A DNA stretch of 52,510 nt. It comes from Acidimicrobiaceae bacterium (GTDB lineage Bacteria; Actinomycetota; Acidimicrobiia; Acidimicrobiales; RAAP-2). Shown piece by piece: positions 33,530 through 40,156 of this stretch. The position numbers and the translations under genes are program-made. The stretch is taken from contig CANGPS010000011.1 of assembly GCA_947456245.1 (NCBI GenBank), positions 1 through 52,510 on the forward strand, read 5' to 3'. Below the pieces are notes generated by a model. It made no database searches, was not told the DNA's origin, and saw only the letters and a program-made list of their open reading frames with translations. How positions within the stretch are numbered: position 1 is the first letter of the stretch; each line of letters begins with the position of its first letter.

Positions 33530-34300
33530 ATGACCCAGATCGACGGCGAGCTGCAGACGGCGACGACGACCGACGGTCGCACGCCCGGCCAACGTGGGCA
33601 GGCGACCCGCCAGCGCCTCCTCGACTCCACGGTCGAGCTCCTCGGCACGACGCCGTGGCGCTCGGTCAAGGTCATCGACATCGCCCGGTCGGCCGGCACC
33701 AGCCCGGCCACCTTCTACCAGTACTTCGAGAACGTCGAGCGGGTGATCACCGTCCTGGCCGAGGACGCGGTGGCGGACGCCGGCGAGGTGGCCGACCTCG
33801 TCGACGGGGACTGGTCTGAGGCCAACAGCTGGGAGCAGGCGCTCCTGGTCGCCGAGGGCTTCCTCGACTACTGGGAGAAGAACCGGGCCGTGTTCCGCGT
33901 CCTCGAGTTCGGCGCGGACGACTCCGACACCGGGCTGCGGGGCCTCAGGGTGCGGGCGCTCAACGCCATCACCGTCGCCCTGGCCGGGGCCATCGCCACC
34001 TGCCAGCCCCCGAGCGACGGGCCGAGGGGGCTCGCCACGTCGTCGCCGGCGGGCTCAGACCCGATGGCCGTCGCCGGGACCCTCGTGGCCATGATGGCCA
34101 GCGTGGCGGCCCACCGCTTCGGCTTCGAGTTCTGGGGGATCCGGACGGCGAACCTCCTCGACTCCCAGGCCCGCCTCATCCACTTCTCGGTGACCGGTCG
34201 ATCAGGGCCTGACGGTCTCGTGGGTCGGGACCCGACCACACCGGCGGCGTGGCCCCGGACCAGCCCGGTGGCCGGGTCTCAGGTGGTGCAGCGGACCTAG
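33530..34300 (+). CDS. TetR-family regulator
   Basis: A 256-residue TetR regulator. HTH region is RGQATRQRLLDSTVELLGTTPWRSVKVIDIARSAGTSPATFYQYFENVERVI (~21-73). The C-terminal domain has LDYWEKNRAVFRVLEFGADD and a final ~40-residue Pro/Thr-rich tail that is longer than usual. A strong purine leader (GAGGAGG, GGGGAG) precedes the ATG. It is divergent from the KstR-like gene, with only 101 bases between them, so one could regulate the other. Its target is unknown; it is one candidate for binding the TCTGAC-N5-GTCAGA sites of this window. Confidence 0.82.
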   Translation: MTQIDGELQTATTTDGRTPGQRGQATRQRLLDSTVELLGTTPWRSVKVIDIARSAGTSPATFYQYFENVERVITVLAEDAVADAGEVADLVDGDWSEANSWEQALLVAEGFLDYWEKNRAVFRVLEFGADDSDTGLRGLRVRALNAITVALAGAIATCQPPSDGPRGLATSSPAGSDPMAVAGTLVAMMASVAAHRFGFEFWGIRTANLLDSQARLIHFSVTGRSGPDGLVGRDPTTPAAWPRTSPVAGSQVVQRT

Positions 34301-34339
34301 GCGGTCTCGTGGGGACCGAGGTCCGACGAGGTCCCCCGG

Positions 34340-34345
34340 TAGCCT
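34340..34345 (+). promoter_or_regulatory. -10 element TAGCCT, leaderless start
   Basis: TAGCCT ends 8 bases before ATG 34354. An in-frame GTG at 34351 is 5 bases away and is the alternative start. Confidence 0.5.
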
Positions 34346-34353
34346 CAGGGGTG

Positions 34354-36219
34354 ATGAGCCCCACCTCCACGGCGCGCCACGCCCGACGCCCGTCCTCCGG
34401 CGGGCTGCCGGCCCCGGCGCCGACATCGCCCTCGGGCTGGGGCCGCACCGCCGCCGGGCTCACGGTCGTCGGCCTCTACGTGCTCGCCAGCGTGGCGGTG
34501 TGGAGCCCCCTGCTCTCGGCCGGCATCGGCTCGGTCATCCACACGGGCGGGGACACCTACCTGAACCTGAACCTCCTCGGTTGGGTGCCGAGGGCCATCG
34601 GCGGTCTGCACAACCCCTTCTTCGACCCGCTGCTCAACCACCCGGGCGGGCTGAACCTGCTGGTCAACACGAGCCAGCCGCTCCTCGGCGTGCTGCTGTG
34701 GCCGGTCACCGCGCTCGCCGGCGCGGCGGTCAGCCTGAACCTCGCCGTGATCGCCTCGATGCCGCTGACGGCGATGACGAGCTACGTGCTGCTGCGCCAG
34801 TTCGTCGGCTGGAGGCCGGCGGCCTTCGCCGGCGGCGCCATCGTCGGGTTCGGGCCATACGAGTTCCAGAGCGCGGCGCACTTCCACCTGCAGCTGAGCG
34901 TCACCTTCCTGATCCCGCTGCTCTTCGTCGTGCTCGTCTGGCTGGCTCGCGGCCAGGTCAGCCCAGGGCGCGGCGGCGTGCTGCTCGGCGCGCTGATGGT
35001 GGGGCAGTTCCTCGTCTCCACCGAGCTGCTGGCCACCGCCATGCTGGTGGCGGTCGTCGCTGCCGTGGTGACCCTCCTCCTGGTCCGGTCGGTGCGCAGC
35101 CGGATCTCCGACGAGGCCCGTGCGGCGACGGTCGCCGGGGGCATCGCCATCGTGGTGCTGGCCTGGCCCGTCTGGTTCCTGCTCCGCGGCCCGGGCTCGA
35201 TCCGCGGCCCGGTCCAGCTGGTCGCCCAGGCCTACCGGACCGATCTGCTGGCGCTCGTGCTGCCGCCCGACGGCCTGGCGCTCGCTCCTCGGTCGCTGAG
35301 CCGCCTGACCGAGGGCTTCTCGACGCTCCCCGGCGAGAACGTGGCCTACCTCGGCGTCCCGCTCGTCCTCGCCGTCCTCGCCGTCGTGGTCTGGCGGCGT
35401 TCGGAGCGCACCGTGGTGGTGGCGGGGATCATGGCCGGACTGACCTTCCTGCTGGGCCTCGGAGGAGCGCTGGCGGTGACGGGCAAGCCCGGCATCGGAC
35501 CGGGCGGCACGGCCACCGGTGGCCCGTGGCTCCCCGAGGCGGTGCTCGGGGAGCTGCCCATGGTCAAGAACCTGATCCCGTCCCGGTTCGCCCTCTACAC
35601 CGCCATCTTCGTGGCCATCGTCATCGCCATCGGGGCCACCCGCCTGCGGTCCTCGCTGCGGGCGGGCCCGCTCAGGGCCCTGCTCCCGGTGGCTCTCCTG
35701 GTCCTGTGCCTCGCCCCGTTGGTGCCGCTCGACCCCGTCCACAAGGAGTTCCACCGGCTCTCGACCATCCCGACCTACTTCTCGAGCCCGGCCTTCCGCG
35801 CCCATCCGGCCGGCAGCGCCATGGTGGTCTTCCCGTACCCGGCGGACCCGCAGCCGGTGGCCATCTTGTGGCAGGCCCAGGCCGGCTATCGGTTCGCCAT
35901 GCCGTCCGGCCACGCCAAGATGCCCGAGGGCCCTGACCACCACGTGGCCTACAACCCGCAGATGGGCTACGCCACCAACTCGGCCACCGGCCAGTTCGGC
36001 GCGGCGCTCAACCGCGGCCGGGTGCCGGTCATGACCGAGGCCAACCGGCAGGCCATCCTGGCTGAGCTGCGAGACTGGCGGACCGTCTCGGTCTCCGCCT
36101 CGCTGGACTTCATCGCGCACCCGAAGCAGGCGGCCGCGGAGCTGCGCTGGCTGCTCGGACCGCCCACCGGACGTGTGGGCGCGACGCTCTACTGGGACGC
36201 ACCGTTTCGGACACGCTGA
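34354..36219 (+). CDS. GT-C-fold-like polytopic membrane protein
   Basis: A 621-residue membrane protein with about ten to twelve helices. The first periplasmic loop, GSVIHTGGDTYLNLNLLGWVPRAIGGLHNPFFDPLLNHPGGLNLL, has the acidic pair region and layout of GT-C glycosyltransferases that use polyprenyl-phosphate sugars. A soluble C-terminal part (~460-621) follows with MVVFPYPADPQPVAILWQAQAG and FAMPSGHAKMPEGPDHH. Its exact donor and acceptor are unknown; a cell-envelope glycan role is inferred. Start ATG is chosen on the -10 spacing. A hairpin (36216-36241) overlaps its stop. Confidence 0.72.
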   Translation: MSPTSTARHARRPSSGGLPAPAPTSPSGWGRTAAGLTVVGLYVLASVAVWSPLLSAGIGSVIHTGGDTYLNLNLLGWVPRAIGGLHNPFFDPLLNHPGGLNLLVNTSQPLLGVLLWPVTALAGAAVSLNLAVIASMPLTAMTSYVLLRQFVGWRPAAFAGGAIVGFGPYEFQSAAHFHLQLSVTFLIPLLFVVLVWLARGQVSPGRGGVLLGALMVGQFLVSTELLATAMLVAVVAAVVTLLLVRSVRSRISDEARAATVAGGIAIVVLAWPVWFLLRGPGSIRGPVQLVAQAYRTDLLALVLPPDGLALAPRSLSRLTEGFSTLPGENVAYLGVPLVLAVLAVVVWRRSERTVVVAGIMAGLTFLLGLGGALAVTGKPGIGPGGTATGGPWLPEAVLGELPMVKNLIPSRFALYTAIFVAIVIAIGATRLRSSLRAGPLRALLPVALLVLCLAPLVPLDPVHKEFHRLSTIPTYFSSPAFRAHPAGSAMVVFPYPADPQPVAILWQAQAGYRFAMPSGHAKMPEGPDHHVAYNPQMGYATNSATGQFGAALNRGRVPVMTEANRQAILAELRDWRTVSVSASLDFIAHPKQAAAELRWLLGPPTGRVGATLYWDAPFRTR

Positions 36220-36241
36220 CCGGACGTCACCGACCGGTCAG
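36216..36241. terminator. Hairpin between convergent genes
   Basis: CTGACCGG (which contains the stop of the GT-C-like gene) and CCGGTCAG pair around a 10-base loop. It lies between this gene and the end of the cyclase gene on the other strand. Confidence 0.45.
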
Positions 36242-36258
36242 GACCGCACCGTGGTCGC

Positions 36259-37209
36259 TCAGCGCAGCGCCACGGGGGTGATGGCGGAGCCGACCGCCCC
36301 CGTGAAGCGAAGCGGTGAGGCATCGAGCAGGAAGGCGTGCCGCCCGTCGGCCGCGGCGGCGGCGGCGAGGTCCTCGAGCATCCAGTTCTGCCCCTGGGTC
36401 ATCCCCATCTCGACGAGGTGCAGGACGTGGACGGGGAGGAAGTCCTCCTCGTTCTCGCAGGGATAGGCCTCGAAGACCATCGTGTCGACGGCCACCAGCG
36501 CCACGTCGTGGTCATGGAACCAGCCGGCGGTGGCGATCGTGAGGCCGGGGGACGGCCAGCTGTAGGCGAGCAGGTCGCGGGCGGGGTCGTCCAAGGGTCG
36601 GCCGGGGGCGAGGTGCTGCATGTGGCCGGTGCGGATCACGACGGCGTCGCCGGGGACCGGGCGGATCCCGGCGTGCTCGACGGCCGCCTCGAGGTCGTCC
36701 ACGCTGATCTGGTGGCCGGCCGGGAGCATCTCGACGCCCCGGGCCCGGGCCAGGTCGAGCAGGATCCCCCGGGTGACCACCGCGCCGAGGTGGTGGACGC
36801 CGAGCCGGGCGGAGCCGAGCTCGTCGATCTCGTCGGCGGGGTAGCCGTTGTAGAGGTGCCCGTCGACGCTGACGTGGGCCAGGCCGTCGAGGTGGGTGGC
36901 CGCCTGCATGGAGAAGGTCACGAGGTCCTCGTTGAACCTCGGGCCGTCGGGTGCCATGTCCTCGGCCACGTTGATGCGGGTCATGGTCATGCTCGGGTTC
37001 GTGCGGCCCTTGATGAAGCCCAGCTGGATCCCCTCGGCCTCGGAGAGGGGCAGGCTGAGCGAGAGGGCCTGACCGGAGACCACCGAGGCGGCCGCACGCA
37101 GGCGGGCGGCGTCGTCGATCAGGTTGAGCGTCCCGAGGACGTCGTCGTCCCCCCAGCGTCCCCAGTTGCGGACCCGAGCGGCCATGGCGTCGAAGGCGGC
37201 AGAGGACAT
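36259..37209 (-). CDS. Cyclase-family protein (kynurenine-formamidase-like)
   Basis: A 316-residue member of the cyclase family (PF04199), metal-dependent hydrolases that include kynurenine formamidase. The metal site is AATHLDGLAHVSVDGHLYNGY; a further ligand region is VAVDTMVFEAYPCENEEDFLPVHVLHLVEMG. It is larger than formamidases (~210) and resembles the long actinobacterial form. ATG 37209 has AGGAG seven bases upstream, overlapping the stop of the preceding gene. It is the third gene after aldehyde dehydrogenase and the S1P-lyase-like enzyme, so its substrate probably belongs to the same pathway. Confidence 0.82.
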   Translation of the reverse strand: MSSAAFDAMAARVRNWGRWGDDDVLGTLNLIDDAARLRAAASVVSGQALSLSLPLSEAEGIQLGFIKGRTNPSMTMTRINVAEDMAPDGPRFNEDLVTFSMQAATHLDGLAHVSVDGHLYNGYPADEIDELGSARLGVHHLGAVVTRGILLDLARARGVEMLPAGHQISVDDLEAAVEHAGIRPVPGDAVVIRTGHMQHLAPGRPLDDPARDLLAYSWPSPGLTIATAGWFHDHDVALVAVDTMVFEAYPCENEEDFLPVHVLHLVEMGMTQGQNWMLEDLAAAAAADGRHAFLLDASPLRFTGAVGSAITPVALR

Positions 37210-37219
37210 GGCCGTGCTC

Positions 37220-38485
37220 CTAGCGGTCGGTGGCGTAGGGGGCGGAGCGGTTCGCCGACCGCTCGTCACCGATCGTGGACACGACGGCGGCGAGGTCGAC
37301 CAGGAAGGGGTCGACGGCCGCCGCGCTCCCGGCGTGGACTGTCAGGTGGAGCGCATCGGGGTCGGTCTGGCGGTCGAGGTACCAGCCACCGAGCTCGGCC
37401 AGCCGGTCGGCGACGGCGAAGACGTCGAGGGTGCCGCCATCGTCGGCGGCGATGGCCAGCACGGTCATGTCCGGGTCGCCGAGCACCCGGAGGCCATCGA
37501 TGGCCGACACCCCGTCGATCAGCCGCCGGGCGGCCGCCCAGGTCTCCTCGGCCAACCGGCGATACCCGCTGCGGCCGAGGTGCTGCATGGTGGCCCAGGC
37601 GGCGGCGACCGGCCCGGCCGGCCGGGTCCCGGCCATGACCGTCGAGGCGTAGAACCCGCCCATCCAGTCGGTGGTCACGAAGAGCTGGTGCCGGGCGAGC
37701 GCCGCGTCGTTGTAGAGCACCACCGAGACGCCCTTGGAGGCGTAGCCGTACTTGTGTAGGTCGGCCGAGATCGACGTGACTCCGGGTACCCGCAGGTCGT
37801 AGGGGGTGGAGACGTGACCGGCCTCGACCAGCCAGGGCAGGAGCAGCCCGCCGAGGCACGAGTCGACGTGGAGCAGGAGGTCGTGGGCGAGCGCCAGGCT
37901 GCCGAGCTCGGTGATCGGGTCGATCACGCCATGGGGGTAGGTGGGGGCGGAGCCGACGAGCATGATGGTGGAGTCGTCGATGGCGGCAGCCACCTCGGCG
38001 AGGTCGACACGGAACCCGTCGTCGACGCCGACCCGGACGAGGTCCACGTCGAAGAGCTCGGCCGCCTTGGTGAAGGCCGCATGGGCGCTGCGCGCCGCGA
38101 TCACCTTCGGGCGCTCGATCCCACGGGCCCGTCCGGCGTCGCGGGCCACCTTCACCGCCTGGAGCAGGCTCTCGGTCCCGCCTGAGGTGAGGTAGCCGGT
38201 GGCGCCGGTCTCGTCCCCGCCGAGCAGCGCGGAGGTCCAGCCGACCAGGTCGTGGCTCAGTCGGCCGATGCTCGGGAAGGCCAGCACGTTGAGGCCGTTC
38301 TCCGCCGAGTAGAGACCCAGGGCCTTGGCGTGGAGCTCGTGGACCTCGTCGCCGGCCGAGTAGACGAGGCTGAACACCCGGCCGCCCCGCCAGTCGCGGT
38401 CGTCTGATTTGGCTGCGGCGAGGTCCTCGAGCACCGCCTCGGTGCTCCGGCCCTCCTCGGGCAGCTCGGTGACCTCGAAGCGCAC
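37220..38485 (-). CDS. PLP-dependent sphingosine-1-phosphate-lyase-like enzyme
   Basis: A 421-residue PLP enzyme of the group II decarboxylase type that closely follows sphingosine-1-phosphate lyase. GYLTSGGTESLLQAVKVAR binds the PLP phosphate, SAHAAFTKAAELF holds His135, LVGSAPTYPHGVIDPI and HVDSCLGG (Asp208) are near-identical to the eukaryotic lyases, and VPGVTSISADLHKYGYASKG carries the PLP lysine Lys245. WMGGFYASTVMAGTRPAGP also fits. No membrane anchor, unlike the ~570-residue eukaryotic enzyme. The lyase yields a fatty aldehyde, which the adjacent aldehyde dehydrogenase could oxidise. GTG start; 8 bases after the dehydrogenase stop. Confidence 0.85.
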   Translation of the reverse strand: MRFEVTELPEEGRSTEAVLEDLAAAKSDDRDWRGGRVFSLVYSAGDEVHELHAKALGLYSAENGLNVLAFPSIGRLSHDLVGWTSALLGGDETGATGYLTSGGTESLLQAVKVARDAGRARGIERPKVIAARSAHAAFTKAAELFDVDLVRVGVDDGFRVDLAEVAAAIDDSTIMLVGSAPTYPHGVIDPITELGSLALAHDLLLHVDSCLGGLLLPWLVEAGHVSTPYDLRVPGVTSISADLHKYGYASKGVSVVLYNDAALARHQLFVTTDWMGGFYASTVMAGTRPAGPVAAAWATMQHLGRSGYRRLAEETWAAARRLIDGVSAIDGLRVLGDPDMTVLAIAADDGGTLDVFAVADRLAELGGWYLDRQTDPDALHLTVHAGSAAAVDPFLVDLAAVVSTIGDERSANRSAPYATDR

Positions 38486-38493
38486 GGCGAGGC

Positions 38494-39960
38494 TCAGGCC
38501 GACCAGATGATCGACTGGGTCTCGGTGTAGGCGAGGACGCCGTAGTCGCCGCCGTCGCGACCGACGCCGCTCATCTTGAAGCCGCCGAAGGGCGCCTCGT
38601 GGTTGCGCTGGGCGGTGTTCACGCCGACGTGGCCGGCCTGGAGCCGCTTGGCCACGTTGAAGGCCCGGCCGGTGTCACCGGAGAAGACGTAGTCGTAGAG
38701 GCCGAACTCCGAGTCGTTGGCGATGGCGATGCCCTCCTCCTCGTCCTCGAAGGGGATGAGGGTGATGACGGGGCCGAAGATCTCCTGCTGGGCGCAGGTC
38801 ATCGTGTTGTTCCCGACGATCAGCGTCGGGCCGACGTAGAAGCCGGTGTCGAGGCCGGTCTCGCGACCGTCGACCACGACCTCGCCGCCCTCGGGGCCGG
38901 CGCCGTCGATGAAGGCCCGCACCCGGTCGCGCTGGGCGGCGGAGATCAGCGGGCCGAGCTTCGTCTTCTTGTCGTTGGGGTCGCCCACCTGGAGGTAGGG
39001 GGCCATCTGGGTGAGGCCGGCGATGACCTCGTCGACCTTGCTCACGTGCACCACGGCCCGGGTCGGCGCGGTGCAGATCTGGCCGGAGTGGAAGGCCCAG
39101 GTCGAGGCGATGCAGGTCAGCGCCTGCTTGACGTCGGCGTCCTCGAGGACCACGGCGGCACCCTTGCCGCCGAGCTCGAGCAGGAGCCGCTTCATGGTCT
39201 TGCCGCCGGCCTCCATGATCTTGGTGCCGACCTGGGTGGACCCGGTGAAGCTGACCATGTCGACGTCAGGGGAGTCGACGAGGGCGGCGCCGGCCTCGGG
39301 GCCGGAGGAGTTGATCAGGTTGATCACGCCCTTGGGGAAGCCGACCTGGTCGAGGATCCGGGCCAGCTCGACGATGGCGAGCGGGTCCTGTGGCGCGGGC
39401 TTGACCACCACGGTGTTGCCGGCAGCCAGGGCCGGGGCCACCTTCCCGGCCATGTTGACCATGGGGAAGTTGTAGGAGGTGATGCAGGCGACCACGCCGA
39501 CGGGCTGGCGGTTGACCAGCCCGCTGATCACGCCGCCGGGTGCCAGCGGGGTGGCGGTGGCGGTCTGCGGGGGCAGCGGGGTCTGGAGGATGTTGCGGAA
39601 GTCTCGGGCGTAGCGGTTGAATCGGTCGGCGGCGACGGGGACCTGCATGCCCGAGCCGACCGCCAGGGTGGCGCCGGTCTCGGCGATGACCAGCGGGAGC
39701 AGCTCGGGGGCCTTGGCGCGGATGGCGTCGGCGGCCTTGGCCATGAGCGACGCCCGGTCGTCGGCGGACATCGCCGACCATGCCGGCAGGGCGGCCTTGG
39801 CGGCTTTGGCCGCCGCAAGCGCGTCGTCGGCAGTGGCGTTGGGTGCGTGGCCCACGACCTGCTCGGTGGCGGGGTTGATGATCTCGTAGGTCCCGCCGGA
39901 GGCAGGGATCCACTCTCCGTCGATCAGCAGGTTGGGCTCGTTGCGGGGCTCGGTGCTCAC
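38494..39960 (-). CDS. Aldehyde dehydrogenase
   Basis: A 488-residue NAD(P)-dependent aldehyde dehydrogenase. Asn164 (SYNFPMVNM), Glu262 (LELGGKG) and nucleophile Cys296 (HSGQICTAPTR) are all present, and the NAD site region FTGSTQVGTKIM is intact. GTG 39960 is supported by GAGGAG four bases upstream. It heads a three-gene operon with the S1P-lyase-like gene and the cyclase gene. A palindromic operator (39988-40004) overlaps its TAGTGT -10, which points to repression by a dimeric regulator. Confidence 0.95.
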   Translation of the reverse strand: MSTEPRNEPNLLIDGEWIPASGGTYEIINPATEQVVGHAPNATADDALAAAKAAKAALPAWSAMSADDRASLMAKAADAIRAKAPELLPLVIAETGATLAVGSGMQVPVAADRFNRYARDFRNILQTPLPPQTATATPLAPGGVISGLVNRQPVGVVACITSYNFPMVNMAGKVAPALAAGNTVVVKPAPQDPLAIVELARILDQVGFPKGVINLINSSGPEAGAALVDSPDVDMVSFTGSTQVGTKIMEAGGKTMKRLLLELGGKGAAVVLEDADVKQALTCIASTWAFHSGQICTAPTRAVVHVSKVDEVIAGLTQMAPYLQVGDPNDKKTKLGPLISAAQRDRVRAFIDGAGPEGGEVVVDGRETGLDTGFYVGPTLIVGNNTMTCAQQEIFGPVITLIPFEDEEEGIAIANDSEFGLYDYVFSGDTGRAFNVAKRLQAGHVGVNTAQRNHEAPFGGFKMSGVGRDGGDYGVLAYTETQSIIWSA

Positions 39961-39985
39961 GGGTCTCCTCAGGGGTCGACTGACG

Positions 39986-40006
39986 GATCTGACACTACGT
40001 CAGATC
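39986..40006. promoter_or_regulatory. Operator TCTGAC-N5-GTCAGA over the aldehyde dehydrogenase promoter
   Basis: A perfect inverted repeat (8-base arms, 5-base centre ACTAC) is centred at 39996. On the minus strand the -10 element TAGTGT (39992-39997) lies inside it, so a bound repressor would block RNA polymerase. The core 17 bases recur at 49863-49879 before the amidohydrolase operon. The size and symmetry fit a TetR dimer. Confidence 0.7.
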
Positions 40007-40092
40007 GTGATCCTGGGGCATGGCCCCGGGCTCCGGAGGGGCGAGATGGGTGCATCACGCCATCACGGGTCGCACGATGCGTCAAGGCAACC

Positions 40093-40098
40093 TATGGT
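40093..40098 (+). promoter_or_regulatory. Possible -10 element TATGGT
   Basis: TATGGT would start transcription near 40105, giving a leader of about 52 bases that contains the three 12-base repeats. No clear -35 box is seen. Confidence 0.3.
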
Positions 40099-40120
40099 TG
40101 CATGCAGTCCACGACATGTG

Positions 40121-40156
40121 GAGAGACAGAGCGAGAGACAGAGCGAGGGGCAGCGC
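40121..40156 (+). repeat. Three 12-base tandem repeats directly before the ATG
   Basis: GAGAGACAGAGC occurs twice (40121-40132, 40133-40144), then a diverged copy GAGGGGCAGCGC (40145-40156) ends at the ATG. The last copy provides a Shine-Dalgarno-like GAGGGG six bases from the start. In the same frame an upstream GTG (40118) would read through them as ERQSERQSEGQ. Confidence 0.7.

Noticed and set aside
37220-38485. Glutamate or tyrosine decarboxylase for the PLP enzyme
   Set aside because: The HVDSCLG, RVPGVTSISxDxHKYG and AGxRPxG blocks follow sphingosine-1-phosphate lyase much more closely.
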